DNA of 64,000 nt from Citrobacter sp. JGM124. GTDB taxonomy: Bacteria > Pseudomonadota > Gammaproteobacteria > Enterobacterales > Enterobacteriaceae. Below are positions 1 to 10,150 of the stretch, in pieces. How positions within the stretch are numbered: the first letter of the stretch is position 1; every line of letters starts with the position of its first letter. The translations under genes and the position numbers were made by a program. The stretch lies in NCBI RefSeq assembly GCF_018257795.1, contig NZ_JAERJD010000002.1:124001-188000 (forward strand). Direction: 5' to 3'. Under the pieces are notes generated by a model. It did no database searches. It was not told where the DNA came from and worked only from the letters and a program-made list of their open reading frames with translations.

Positions 1-387
1 CAGCTGCTGATAAGCCGCCCCCCAGGCAACGATTAATTTGTCATCCATCGGGATGCCGAGCACTTCACTGATCGAATGGAGCAGATTTTCCCCGACAATA
101 TTATAGTCAGGTGCCTGAATATTTAAACTCACATGCTTATGGCAGATAAGCTCAATAACGGGAGCCAGCACTGAAGGATCATCGATATTTTCAGCATAAG
201 CCAGCACGGCACCAGCAAGCGCCTGGGCCTGGGCTCCGCTCCGTTGGTGCCCGAGGTTAAAGGTCTCTTTAAGAGACGGATTGTTTCCCAACATACGTTT
301 GTAAAAGTAATCAGTCAGGGCAACCCCGCTCTCTTTTAATACTGGGACGGTGGCTTTAACCAACGCTTTCTGTTCTGTGGTCAACAT
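1..387 (-). CDS. hmp: Flavohemoprotein (NO dioxygenase), N-terminal globin part, cut by the window edge
   Basis: Only the first 129 codons are present; the gene continues beyond base 1. The protein begins MLTTEQKALVKATVPVL and follows the Hmp globin domain closely. The proximal haem ligand His85 (HKHVSL, residues 83-88) and distal Tyr29 (DYFY) are at the positions known for E. coli Hmp. By family knowledge Hmp oxidises nitric oxide to nitrate using NAD(P)H, FAD and haem in the cytoplasm; the FAD and NAD domains lie outside the window. The ATG at 387 is preceded by GGAG with 8 bases of spacing. The gene is alone on its transcript here, behind a promoter overlapped by an NsrR-like palindrome, so induction by nitrosative stress is likely. 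Confidence 0.93.
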   Translation of the reverse strand, partial: MLTTEQKALVKATVPVLKESGVALTDYFYKRMLGNNPSLKETFNLGHQRSGAQAQALAGAVLAYAENIDDPSVLAPVIELICHKHVSLNIQAPDYNIVGENLLHSISEVLGIPMDDKLIVAWGAAYQQL

Positions 388-400
388 GTTATCGACTCCT

Positions 401-439
401 CACGCTTAAAGATGCATTCAAAATACACCTTTAAGCGTG
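401..439 (-). promoter_or_regulatory. NsrR-like operator over the hmp promoter
   Basis: An NsrR-type dyad occupies 409-431 (left arm AAGATGCAT, right arm ATACACCTT on the + strand), close to the known consensus of AAGATGCATTT-like half sites. It sits inside a larger perfect palindrome: 401-411 is CACGCTTAAAG and 429-439 is its exact reverse complement. On the minus strand a -35 TTGTCA (443-448) and a -10 TATTTT (420-425) are 17 bases apart, so the dyad covers the -10. Binding by NsrR is inferred, not shown. Confidence 0.8.
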
Positions 440-501
440 GAATGACAATTGCTTTGCTTTCCACCGGGAACCGACTGATGTATGTACTAATACAAATGAC
501 C

Positions 502-546
502 CCATCTGAAAATCTGGCCGCATAAAAAACCCAGATCATCAGATGG
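502..546. repeat. Imperfect inverted repeat between the arginase gene and the hmp promoter
   Basis: Arms CCATCTGAAAATCTGG (502-517) and CCAGATCATCAGATGG (531-546) pair at 14 of 16 positions around a 13-base loop. It lies downstream of the arginase-family gene and upstream of the hmp promoter, so it may end the upstream transcript. There is no clean U run, so a terminator role is uncertain. Confidence 0.4.
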
Positions 547-576
547 TTCTTTTGATTCAGAGTGCTGAATCATGCA

Positions 577-1465
577 TCACTGACTCTTTCCTCCCAATAA
601 GGGCAAGCGTTCAAGCATATTTTTTATATTGATGGCATCCCAGGGAAGGTGCTCTGATACTGTCAGGCCAACTGGCCTGGCTTGTAACGTTGCTTCACTG
701 ACAATATCGAGCACTTCTGTTATCGTCAGTTTACCTTCTGCTACATGTCCGAATTCTCCGGCTGTTCTCCCCGGGCGAGCAAATAAAACCGAACGAAATA
801 GCTGAGGATCCAGCACGTCAAGATCAATGTGGATTGCCAGATATTCTATTTTTTGTTCTGTGATCCAGTCGACGACCTTGCTCACCCCGCTGCGGATTTC
901 ATCAGGCGAGCATGTCGCTATCCCATGTTCAGAAATGAATTTAGCTTCATATGGCAGAGGGTCATGAATACCAGCAATCATTATTTTTTCCGCGGCCAGA
1001 GGCCTACTCACCACGGAGGTTAAATCAGTATCTCCGATCCCCATCAATGCGGCCAGAATATGGGCGTGAGCATTAGAAAATTGCGCCGGTGTTTGTACAT
1101 CCGGGTGAGAATCTATCCACAACACCCCTAATTTATCACCATACTTTTCTTGCAACCATGCAAAAGGAGCCAGCGAAACGAGGCAATCCCCCCCCCAGAG
1201 TGGCAATATTCTCTGGCTGATGTTTATGAATAAGGTTCCGGGCATCCGCCAGCTGCATGTTAATAGCAGAACGACCATTAATACCGTTTTCTTCTTTGAG
1301 TTCTGTGTGTCCCGGTTGTGGAGCCGGCACCCTGACCGTTTCAACGGCACTACGCGTTTCCGGTGCCAGCCATTCCAGCATAAGAGACCCAAGATAATAA
1401 GGCGGGTTATTCCCTCCCTGCCATTGCGGGAAAACCAGGCGCAGGGTTGATGTTTCATTGCTCAT
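577..1465 (-). pseudogene. Arginase/agmatinase-family hydrolase, frameshifted in a G9 run
   Basis: Two overlapping reading frames together make one ureohydrolase-family protein of about 295 residues. The first begins MSNETSTLRLVFPQWQGG at 1465 (GGAG 8 bases upstream) and reads well to TLGG. The second carries the rest: GGDCLVS, the metal motif DSHPD in WIDSHPDVQTP, and the second metal motif HIDLDVLDP. They meet at nine G on the minus strand (1188-1196 on +); with eight G the product would read through as TLGGDCLVS. This is therefore a +1 error, either real decay, slippage or phase variation, or a sequencing artefact. The usual His of GGDHS is Cys here, as I recall for some family branches. 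Substrate unknown. It lies 32 bases after the TetR gene, probably in one operon. Confidence 0.8.
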
Positions 1466-1497
1466 AAGTCACTCCAGAATAATGTGTGATATGTTAA

Positions 1498-2079
1498 TTA
1501 GCAGGCAGCCTCGGGGACCCCCATTATTCTGGCTACCACTTTTTTTAATGAGGTCAGGTTTTCCTGTAATTTAAAATTCGGCATGTAAGCGCGCCTTGCC
1601 AGCAAACCATCAAGCATGGCAAACAAGACAATGGATATTTCTTCCGGGTCTGTCTCCCTGAATTCATCCCGTTCGATACCTCGTGTAATTATGTTCTTTA
1701 ATGCGCCACGCATCGCAATATCTGCCTCAGTAAACGCCCTGTTTACATCACTGTTTCTTGCTGCTTCCGCGATGATTTCTATCCAGAGGGCCGGCTCAAT
1801 CGGATAACCTGATTTGGTGATGCAGTTATTCATAAGTTCACAAAGGTGATCAAGTGACGATCCCACATAGGGCTCCGCATATACTGCCAGGGCACTCTCT
1901 GTTGCGTCATTCACGATAGCCACAATCAATTCATTTTTGCTACGAAAATGGTTGTACATGGCACCCTGGCTGATGGCCGCGCACCGCGCTATATCACCAA
2001 TACTGGTAGCACTGAAGCCTTTTTGAGAGAAACTTTGCGCCGCAGCCAGAAGCACTTTATCGCGAGTAGAACAGGCCAT
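1498..2079 (-). CDS. TetR/AcrR-family transcriptional regulator
   Basis: A 193-residue protein with an N-terminal TetR helix-turn-helix (RDKVLLAAAQSFSQKGFSAT, then IGDIARCAAISQGAMYNHF) and a variable C-terminal ligand domain. An upstream ATG at 2118 gives 13 more residues but lies inside a perfect palindrome that looks like the operator. I prefer the ATG at 2079 (MACSTRDK) or the GTG at 2085, which has GAGG 5 bases upstream. It is the first gene of a probable operon with the arginase-family gene and most likely represses itself. Ligand unknown. Confidence 0.85.
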   Translation of the reverse strand: MACSTRDKVLLAAAQSFSQKGFSATSIGDIARCAAISQGAMYNHFRSKNELIVAIVNDATESALAVYAEPYVGSSLDHLCELMNNCITKSGYPIEPALWIEIIAEAARNSDVNRAFTEADIAMRGALKNIITRGIERDEFRETDPEEISIVLFAMLDGLLARRAYMPNFKLQENLTSLKKVVARIMGVPEAAC

Positions 2080-2098
2080 AGTCACTGTTACCTCATTT

Positions 2099-2118
2099 AT
2101 GAATGAACGTTCATTCAT
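2099..2118. promoter_or_regulatory. Perfect 20-bp palindrome, probable TetR operator
   Basis: ATGAATGAACGTTCATTCAT is its own reverse complement. It sits just upstream of the preferred start of the TetR gene, where autoregulatory operators of this family usually lie. Confidence 0.7.
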
Positions 2119-2179
2119 TTTAAAAGAGAAATGCAGATTTGCAAATGAAAAAGAATAAACCGATCACTCGTCTGCTATA

Positions 2180-2209
2180 CCCCCCACGCCTCACTGGCGT
2201 AATGGGGGG
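2180..2209. repeat. GC-rich bulged hairpin between the TetR and DUF4239 genes
   Basis: CCCCCC (2180-2185) pairs with GGGGGG (2204-2209) and ACGCC (2186-2190) with GGCGT (2196-2200), leaving a TCACT loop and an AAT bulge. No U tract follows on either strand. It probably marks the end of the DUF4239-like transcript, but that is inference. Confidence 0.35.
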
Positions 2210-2285
2210 CGGTAAACCCACCAGCCTCTGTGTAATACACACAGGCACAGGTTGCCATTCGACAAACGGTGCCGAAATACCAGAC

Positions 2286-3089
2286 TCAGTGTTCAGTCAG
2301 AGAAGGAATAAAATGCGATTCTTGTAACGTCACTAAATTATCGGGTTTAACATAAATGACCCCTTCCCCGGGGACATCAATTTCAGCAATCATAAAGAGT
2401 GCCATTGTGGTCAATAATGGTAAGGTCAGAATCAATGAATTTCGGCCACGCAATCCACGAATGTTATGCCCTATCAGGTAGTTTGCTGCGACAGAAAAGA
2501 TAATCAAAAGGAGCCAGGCTGCTTTGGGAATTTGATCTCGCCAGCCGGCGGTTGTTCTTGCCTGGGAGTTGTACAGCTCCGTATAGGAACTCAATACCAG
2601 ACTGAATCCATTCACCGGGGTAGTTTTAGCTTCTGCCATCGCAATGGTCCACAGTGCCTTTTGGATATCAATGGATTGATTCTGCAATACTCGGGAGTAA
2701 ACATGCGTCCCCGAGTTAAAAAAAGCGATACGGGTAGTCAGATACTGCTGCAATAAAGGATAAGCGACTTTCTGATCTTCTTCGCTCAGCATGGCAGTGC
2801 TTTGTGTGGCATTAGCAATAGCGATGGCTTCCTGCTCTTCCGTCTGTTCACGCGCGTTATAGCCACCAATGGCAATAGAGAGAATAAAACCCATCACCAG
2901 AAAAAGTAATGATAATAACGCACCCAGAATAATTTTTGCCTCATCATCTGCCCGCTCGTCATCACGTTTCCGCTTCTTACAAATATATTTTCCCAGCAGA
3001 GAGGCGCCGAACATTAGCAGGAATATCACAACAAAAAGCACAACCGAATTCATCACGACAAGATCTAAAATGTTGTCAGTAATATTCAT
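2286..3089 (-). CDS. DUF4239-like (bestrophin-like) membrane protein
   Basis: About 267 residues. Two hydrophobic helices near the N terminus (around residues 13-33 and 55-75) flank a basic loop, KKRKRDDERADDE. A soluble middle follows (EEQEAIAIANATQSTAMLSE), then two more helices (around 190-210 and 220-240). This 2+2 layout with an acidic, helix-rich centre matches the DUF4239 family as I remember it; its function is not established. A frame extension to a TTG at 3095 exists, but the ATG at 3089 (MNITDNILDL) is more likely. The Shine-Dalgarno is poor. It stands alone, with no operon partner. Confidence 0.6.
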   Translation of the reverse strand: MNITDNILDLVVMNSVVLFVVIFLLMFGASLLGKYICKKRKRDDERADDEAKIILGALLSLLFLVMGFILSIAIGGYNAREQTEEQEAIAIANATQSTAMLSEEDQKVAYPLLQQYLTTRIAFFNSGTHVYSRVLQNQSIDIQKALWTIAMAEAKTTPVNGFSLVLSSYTELYNSQARTTAGWRDQIPKAAWLLLIIFSVAANYLIGHNIRGLRGRNSLILTLPLLTTMALFMIAEIDVPGEGVIYVKPDNLVTLQESHFIPSLTEH

Positions 3090-3290
3090 TTTCAAGATTC
3101 ACTGTATTTGACAGGGTGAATGAACACATTACGATTCGACACTGATGCTATCTCTTCGCAACGACATAACATGGGTCAGGCAACCGGGAGGATTATCCGA
3201 CTGGCTGCACAGAGAGACAGTATACAGTATGACTTTTGTTATGGGGCCAGGAACGCTTATCCGCGTACAGCAACCATCGTCTGAAAAGGA

Positions 3291-3315
3291 ATCCCGGTAC
3301 CTTTCAGACCGGGAT
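3291..3315 (-). terminator. Stem-loop after the OYE-family gene
   Basis: Perfect 8-bp stem ATCCCGGT/ACCGGGAT with a 9-base loop, just past the stop of the minus-strand oxidoreductase gene. On the minus strand TCCTTTT follows the stem, consistent with an intrinsic terminator. Confidence 0.65.
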
Positions 3316-3325
3316 AATGGCAGAA

Positions 3326-4429
3326 TCAAGCTTTGAAGAGATCCTTTAAACCATGAGGCTGACACCGTAAATACTGATCAGCTGCATGTACCCTCGCCCC
3401 CAGCTTCGCTGCGGCATGCCATGGCCAGCGAGGATCATAAAGCACAGTACGGGCGACACCAATGAAATCAGCATCCCCTCCCGACACAATCGCTTCAGCA
3501 TGCTCAGGCTCTGTAATTAACCCGACAGCGATAACGGGGATATTCACAGCCGCTTTGACTGCTCTGGCAAATGGCACCTGATACCCAGGATACACCTGAA
3601 TTTCCTGGTCTGGATGAAGCCCCCCGCCTGATACATGGATAGCATCAGCCCCCCTGGCTTCCAGCATTTTTGAAAACGCAACGGCTTCCTCAAGACAGAA
3701 CCCTCCCTCAACCCAGTCCGTTGCTGAGATCCTGACACTCACTGCTTTTTCTGACGGGAAAGCATCACGAACGACATCAAAAATTTCCAGAGGGAAACGA
3801 ACCCGATTTTCAAATGAGCCACCATAGTTATCTGTACGCTGGTTTGATAATGGCGATAAAAACTGATGCAGCAAATAACCATGCGCGGCATGAATTTGAA
3901 TCAGATCAATACCAAGACTGGCCGCACGTTTTGCCGCACTGGAAAACTGAGAACGAATTTCAGCCAGCCCCTTATCGTCGAGGGCCGTTGGAACCGTATA
4001 CCCTTCACTATAAGGAATGGATGACGGAGCCAGGGTTTGCCACCCCCCTTCTTGATCGGGTGGGATTTGTCCGTGTCTATCCCACGGCTTATAAGTAGAG
4101 GCTTTTCTGCCCGCATGCGCCAGCTGGATAGCAACAGGTATGCCGGACCATTTCCTGACGGACTGGAGAACCTTCCTAATCGCTGCTTCAGATTGATCAT
4201 CATAGAGACCAACATCGCCGTAAGTAATTCGCCCCTCAGGGGATACAGCCGTTGCTTCAATGGTAAGCAACCCCGCGCCCGACTGCGCCAGTTGCCCCAG
4301 ATGCATAGCATGCCAGTCACTCATACAACCATTCTCTGCTGAGTACTGGCACATAGGGGCTATCACAATCCTGTTTTCAAGTTCCAGATTTCTGATACGT
4401 AATGGTGAAAATAGCTTAGGTGCTGACAT
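3326..4429 (-). CDS. NADH:flavin oxidoreductase, NamA/YqjM/XenA type (Old Yellow Enzyme family)
   Basis: A 367-residue TIM-barrel FMN enzyme. IAPMCQYSAENG near residues 23-34 carries the class III OYE cysteine (about C27), which tunes the flavin, and the nearby tyrosine (Y29). HAAHGYLLHQFLSP holds the two His residues that bind the substrate carbonyl. NQRTDNYGGSFENR and GVARTVLYDP are phosphate/FMN-binding signatures. These enzymes reduce activated C=C bonds in enones, nitro compounds and maleimides with NAD(P)H. The ATG at 4435 has GGAG only 2 bases upstream; the ATG at 4429 (MSAPKLFSP) has it 8 bases upstream and is preferred. It faces away from an EamA exporter; the physiological substrate is unknown. 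Confidence 0.9.
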   Translation of the reverse strand: MSAPKLFSPLRIRNLELENRIVIAPMCQYSAENGCMSDWHAMHLGQLAQSGAGLLTIEATAVSPEGRITYGDVGLYDDQSEAAIRKVLQSVRKWSGIPVAIQLAHAGRKASTYKPWDRHGQIPPDQEGGWQTLAPSSIPYSEGYTVPTALDDKGLAEIRSQFSSAAKRAASLGIDLIQIHAAHGYLLHQFLSPLSNQRTDNYGGSFENRVRFPLEIFDVVRDAFPSEKAVSVRISATDWVEGGFCLEEAVAFSKMLEARGADAIHVSGGGLHPDQEIQVYPGYQVPFARAVKAAVNIPVIAVGLITEPEHAEAIVSGGDADFIGVARTVLYDPRWPWHAAAKLGARVHAADQYLRCQPHGLKDLFKA

Positions 4430-4540
4430 TCTCATTTCTCCAGGCTACTGAATATAAAATTACCATCGTTCTTCGTATTATAGGTCAAAGTCTCGCTTGA
4501 CGATTTAACTGGCACGCAATACAGCTTTGTTCCGGAGGCA

Positions 4541-4624
4541 ATGATCAATGAAACAATCGGAGAGGAAAATATGGGCATGCTGGCGTCATTACAGGCGTTT
4601 ATCCGCCAGGCAGAGGAAACCTGA
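4541..4624 (+). pseudogene. Possible LysR-regulator N-terminal stub
   Basis: A 27-codon frame follows a good GGAGG and ends in TGA. Its last part, MGMLASLQAFIRQAEET, resembles the very start of LysR regulators (M..L.sL.aFv.vaetGSF). The helix-turn-helix that should follow is absent. LysR genes often sit divergent from OYE or exporter genes, which fits the position. It may equally be a chance small ORF. Confidence 0.25.
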
Positions 4625-4708
4625 CTGAAGAAAAGATCCCCGTCACGAGGAATATCCTGGACATAAGATACCGATATCAATGGAAGCCTCCCCGGAAATT
4701 AAGCAATA

Positions 4709-5653
4709 ATGTCTTCCCACCCGACCTTCTTCAGGAATGCCGCTGTGTCATCACCTCCCCCCATTTCTCGTCCTGTACCTTCACGACTTTTGGTACTGGC
4801 GGTTTTTGCCACACCGCCGCTCCTGTGGGCAGGTAACTTTATTGTCGGACGTGCAATACGCCATGATGTCCCCCCCATCACACTCACGTTTTTACGCTGG
4901 CTTATCGCACTGGTTGTGATTCTGCCCTTTGCGCTCCCCTTTATCAGACGGGACTTCCCCCGCTATCGCACCTATGCCAGGCAGATTATTATTCTTTCAT
5001 TGCTGGGAATTGTGGCCTTTAGCCTGCTGGTCTACTTTGGACTCCATTCGACCTCCGGCACGAATGCCTTACTGCTTAACTCATGCATCCCAGTATTGAT
5101 CATGCTGTTTTCCGCCGTTTTTTACGGTACACGCTTAAGCTGGCGTCAGGCTACTGGACTGGTACTATCCTGCCTGGGCGTGCTGGTCATTATCTTCCAG
5201 GGCAAGCTCACTGGCTTATTAACACTGACCTTTTCCGTCGGTGACCTCCTGTTACTGACCGCCATGGCTTGCTTCGCATGCTATACCCTGTTACTCCGAA
5301 AGATACCTTCTGATATTAATCGGTTAGGTCTGCTCGCTATGCAAATCATGGTTACATTGATCGTCGTCGGGGTATTATGGCCCTGGGAGTATGCCACTGG
5401 ACCAGCGGTACAGTGGCGTTCGGGCATCGTACTGGCACTGCTTTTTCTGGGGTTCGGCCCTTCGTTTATTTCATACTTGTTGTTCAGCCGTTGTGTCGAA
5501 CTTATTGGCCCCGCCAAAGCGGGCCTGAGCATTCATCTTATCCCTGTATTTGGCGTTGTGCTGTCCATTATATTATTAGGGGAACCATTACATTTATTTC
5601 ATGGGGTGGGGATTCTGGCCATTTTCTGCGGTGTGGCCCTGGCCAGTAAATAA
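4709..5653 (+). CDS. EamA/DMT-family transporter
   Basis: A 314-residue, very hydrophobic protein with ten predicted membrane helices, built as two EamA repeats (about residues 28-160 and 175-312). Recognisable pieces are LWAGNFIVGRAIRH and LTFLRW in the first repeat, and GPSFISYLLFSRCVELIGPAKAG then LGEPLHLFHGVGILAIFCGV in the second. DMT/EamA proteins usually export amino acids, sugars or metabolites by proton exchange; the substrate cannot be told from sequence. The ATG at 4709 has only a weak Shine-Dalgarno, and the first 25 residues are Pro/Ser-rich, so a later start is possible. Confidence 0.85.
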   Translation: MSSHPTFFRNAAVSSPPPISRPVPSRLLVLAVFATPPLLWAGNFIVGRAIRHDVPPITLTFLRWLIALVVILPFALPFIRRDFPRYRTYARQIIILSLLGIVAFSLLVYFGLHSTSGTNALLLNSCIPVLIMLFSAVFYGTRLSWRQATGLVLSCLGVLVIIFQGKLTGLLTLTFSVGDLLLLTAMACFACYTLLLRKIPSDINRLGLLAMQIMVTLIVVGVLWPWEYATGPAVQWRSGIVLALLFLGFGPSFISYLLFSRCVELIGPAKAGLSIHLIPVFGVVLSIILLGEPLHLFHGVGILAIFCGVALASK

Positions 5654-5772
5654 CATAGCCGGAGTGGCCTGCGTTCATCCATTAATGGGCTTTGCACCCC
5701 GGTGCACGCCTCATTATTCTAAATGCAGAGCCGCACTGATGGGAAAGAAAATGTCCCGGGGTGGATTACCCG

Positions 5773-6072
5773 CTAATCTTTCGCGGGAAGGGTTGTTTCT
5801 ACCACGTCAACCAGACTCACCCAACCTGCTTTGATGAAAGCCGCGGTATGTGACCGGGTAAAGTGTTGCTGATAAGCTTCCTGGTTTTCATACCGTTCCC
5901 ACAGTATGAAGCGCCGGGGTTGGCTATTATCCTGTAGCGCCAGGGCCAGTGTACAACCACTCTCTTGCCGCATTGCCTGGCAATAATCATCCAGTGCCTG
6001 TCGCCCTTCAGCAACAGACCATTGAGGATCAATCAGTACTTTTGCTGTAATAAAATGACCTGGGGTTTTCAT
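5773..6072 (-). CDS. Putative quinol monooxygenase (ABM domain, YgiN-like)
   Basis: A 99-residue single-domain protein of the antibiotic biosynthesis monooxygenase fold. It begins HFITAKVLIDPQWSVAEGRQ and has the typical middle LALALQDNSQPRRFILWERY and the end motif YENQEAYQQHFTRSHTAAF. Members form small dimeric beta-barrels that oxidise quinols or aromatic compounds without a cofactor; the actual substrate here is unknown. The start is supported by AGG 6 bases upstream of the ATG at 6072. It converges with the EamA gene and is probably a single-gene unit. Confidence 0.8.
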   Translation of the reverse strand: MKTPGHFITAKVLIDPQWSVAEGRQALDDYCQAMRQESGCTLALALQDNSQPRRFILWERYENQEAYQQHFTRSHTAAFIKAGWVSLVDVVETTLPAKD

Positions 6073-6302
6073 CGTCCACCTTTATTTTAGTCGCAAACCT
6101 GTTGGGCGAACAGTTTCGGAAAATTAACGTTTCATTTCTTACAATAAACCATTTTATTTATCAATAACCGGGGGAATATCAGGCAACACAGAGTAGGCAG
6201 GGAATAAACAAGCTGCATGATATGGTTAAGGGACCCTGTGTTTATAATGCCTCGCCCCGGGAATGGTATCCCCCATAATTAACCTGCACTGGTATTTTTA
6301 GC

Positions 6303-6321
6303 CTGGTACTGTCAGTACCAG
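6303..6321 (-). terminator. Stem-loop after scrR
   Basis: CTGGTACT (6303-6310) and AGTACCAG (6314-6321) form a perfect 8-bp stem with a 3-base loop, about 40 bases past the scrR stop. The minus-strand tail is not U-rich, so it may be a processing or weak termination hairpin. Confidence 0.4.
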
Positions 6322-6359
6322 AATACCGTGGCAATACCCAAAAAACAGGGTGGCAGATA

Positions 6360-7391
6360 TTAACTGTCAGGCTCTGCTATTCGTATGCGTCTTTTGATAC
6401 GGCCAGGAAGGCTGGTATGACGTTCTTCAGGCTTCTCGCCCTGAATAAGCTGATTTATTAAGGTGTAGCAATGTAACGCCAGCTGGCGGTTATCCTGCTG
6501 AACAGTGTCAATAGGTAACGAGAGTGAGTCATAGAGATAGTGATCATCAAAGCTGGCCATATAGATTGGCTCACAGGGCAAATTATGCTGGTTAATATAG
6601 CGTAATACGCCTTCCAGCAAACCACAGGCTGCGGTAAATAAGGCCCTCGGCGGACGTCCCAGCTCTGCACACAAGGCAGCAAACATTTCATATCCTGCAC
6701 TGGGATGATAATGCCCATGAATAACCCACTCAGGACGTAAAGTCACCCCTGCCTGTCTTAGACCTTGTTTAAAACCTTCAAGACGATCCCTTGTCGGGGA
6801 CAAACGAACAGGCCCCCCGAAAAAATAGATCTCATCAGGTGACTGACGGGCAATCGGGGCCACTAATTGACTGACGATTTGGGTTGATTCGGTGAAGACA
6901 CTCGGTAACGTACTGCCTGGTATATAACGGTCAAACAGTACCACCGGTATTTGTTCACTGATCTTCAAATACCAATCATCGGAGGCCATACAGGACGCGA
7001 CAATCAAGCCATCCACCTGACGGGAAATCATATTGTTTACTACCTGCGTTTCCTGCCCCTGGTTTTCATCAGTACAGGAAATGATTAGCTGCAGGCCTGC
7101 TTCACGGCACAGCGTTTCGAGTTCAAATGAAAATACCGCAAAACCATAGTTCGTCATTTCCGGAACGACTAACCCCAACGTCAGGGAACGTGTGCGCTCA
7201 TCACGCAATGAACGGGCATGGATATTCGGCTGATATTGTTGCTGCTGGGCAATGCTCAGGACACGATCACGCGTAGCGGCTGAAACGCGCAGCTCTTTCC
7301 CCCGCCCATTTAATACCAGGCTTGCCGTGGCAACAGAGACGCCAGCCAGGGAGGCAATATCCTTCATCGTGATGCGTTTAGTTTTGTGCAC
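6360..7391 (-). CDS. scrR: Sucrose operon repressor, LacI family
   Basis: About 343 residues. The N-terminal LacI helix-turn-helix reads [21 protein letters not shown], followed by [16 protein letters not shown]. The periplasmic-binding-protein-like effector domain closely follows the Klebsiella/pUR400 ScrR I recall, for example [47 protein letters not shown] and [20 protein letters not shown]. ScrR represses scr genes and is released by fructose or fructose 1-phosphate. Homology to MKTKRVTIKDI points to the GTG at 7391 (AGG 7 bases upstream) rather than the TTG at 7412. It is the last of the three scr genes, 150 bases after scrY. Confidence 0.9.
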   Translation of the reverse strand: MHKTKRITMKDIASLAGVSVATASLVLNGRGKELRVSAATRDRVLSIAQQQQYQPNIHARSLRDERTRSLTLGLVVPEMTNYGFAVFSFELETLCREAGLQLIISCTDENQGQETQVVNNMISRQVDGLIVASCMASDDWYLKISEQIPVVLFDRYIPGSTLPSVFTESTQIVSQLVAPIARQSPDEIYFFGGPVRLSPTRDRLEGFKQGLRQAGVTLRPEWVIHGHYHPSAGYEMFAALCAELGRPPRALFTAACGLLEGVLRYINQHNLPCEPIYMASFDDHYLYDSLSLPIDTVQQDNRQLALHCYTLINQLIQGEKPEERHTSLPGRIKRRIRIAEPDS

Positions 7392-7507
7392 AACAGAACC
7401 TGTATCTGGCAATAACTACAGCAGAGTTTATCACGCGAACAGCTGAGAATCAGTAAGGTAAGAGGGCTCTTACTCCTCGTCAGGAAAATCTTCAGAAACC
7501 GTTAACG

Positions 7508-7535
7508 CTGGCCTTCCGGTAAAACGAAAGGCCAG
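7508..7535 (-). terminator. Stem-loop between scrY and scrR
   Basis: CTGGCCTT (7508-7515) pairs with AAGGCCAG (7528-7535) immediately after the scrY stop. It has no U tract; it may protect the scrY message or partly end transcription before scrR. Confidence 0.5.
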
Positions 7536-7541
7536 TGAGGC

Positions 7542-9137
<1,596 letters not shown>

Positions 9138-9210
9138 TCACTTCACACCAAACTATCAAAAAACGAGCCGATGGCAACAATTGTGTTAAATCTAAATATA
9201 ATTCATTTAA

Positions 9211-10134
9211 TTACAGTGATTTAGCTAAATCCTGCTGGCGAGGGAGCGCCGTCATCGCCCCTTTTGCTGTCGTGGCTAAAGCGCCACAAAGCTGGGCCTG
9301 GGCTAAGATCTGTTCTAATTGTGTCACGTTTTCAGGCATGCCTTGATCGGCAAGGCCGCACAGCAGGCCCGCAACAAAAGCATCACCCGCCCCAGTCGTG
9401 TCAACACAAACAACCGGCTTGGCAGGGAAGTGATGGGTTTTACCCTGATAGTGCGCCATTACCCCTTCTTTACCTTGAGTTACAAGCAGTAAGCCCAGTG
9501 GATAGCATGAAATCAGCTTGTCGATCCCTGCCTGTAGTTCAGACTCACCAGTAATGAACTGCAACTCTTCAACGGATAACTTTGCCACATCCGCTAATGA
9601 GAGTGCCCGGGACAAACAGTGCTGTAACTGTTCGGGGTCTTGCCACAAGTCGGTACGTATATTGGGGTCGAAGCTGACCTTTCCACCCGCTTGCTTAATA
9701 CGCTCCATCCCAGTGAAAGTCGTGCTTCTGCTGGGTTCTGCGCTCAGGGCAATAGAACAAGTATGTAACCACTGATTGGGCTTGAATGACGGTAGGTCAC
9801 AAGGCTCAATAAACAGATCGGCACTGGGACGCACCATAAACGTAAATGACCGTTCTCCTTCGTCATCCAGGGCAACGACCACAGTGGAAGTACGGTGCAA
9901 TGGATCATAGCGCATGTAATGCGTATCAACCTGCTCTTCATCCAGAACTTGTTTCATGAAGTGTCCGAAGGGATCATCCCCCACTCGTCCTATAAAACCG
10001 CTCTGTCCTGCGAGTCTTGCGATCCCTACCGCCACATTGGCAGGGGCGCCTCCCGGGCATTTAAGGAGATGATTATCACCATCAGGCAGCAGATCAACCA
10101 CTGCATCGCCGAGTACCCACACTTTTTCGCTCAT
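9211..10134 (-). CDS. scrK: Fructokinase, PfkB family
   Basis: A 307-residue PfkB-type sugar kinase. It begins VWVLGDAVVDLLPDG, with the substrate-binding CPGGAPANVAVGIARL (first PfkB signature) near residues 26-41. The second signature DTTGAGDAFVAGLLCG, near residue 245, holds the catalytic Asp of GAGD. The close resemblance to ScrK and the next-door scrY/scrR support fructokinase: it phosphorylates the fructose released from sucrose inside the cell. The ATG at 10134 has GGAG 7 bases upstream. It is the first scr gene and diverges from maeA. The PTS permease scrA and invertase scrB are not between the scr genes or beside them. Confidence 0.93.
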   Translation of the reverse strand: MSEKVWVLGDAVVDLLPDGDNHLLKCPGGAPANVAVGIARLAGQSGFIGRVGDDPFGHFMKQVLDEEQVDTHYMRYDPLHRTSTVVVALDDEGERSFTFMVRPSADLFIEPCDLPSFKPNQWLHTCSIALSAEPSRSTTFTGMERIKQAGGKVSFDPNIRTDLWQDPEQLQHCLSRALSLADVAKLSVEELQFITGESELQAGIDKLISCYPLGLLLVTQGKEGVMAHYQGKTHHFPAKPVVCVDTTGAGDAFVAGLLCGLADQGMPENVTQLEQILAQAQLCGALATTAKGAMTALPRQQDLAKSL

Positions 10135-10150
10135 GTTACGTCTCCAGGTT

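Noticed and set aside
3145-3336. 63-codon ORF between the DUF4239 and OYE genes
   Set aside because: It overlaps the OYE terminator and the OYE gene end, and shows no family feature.
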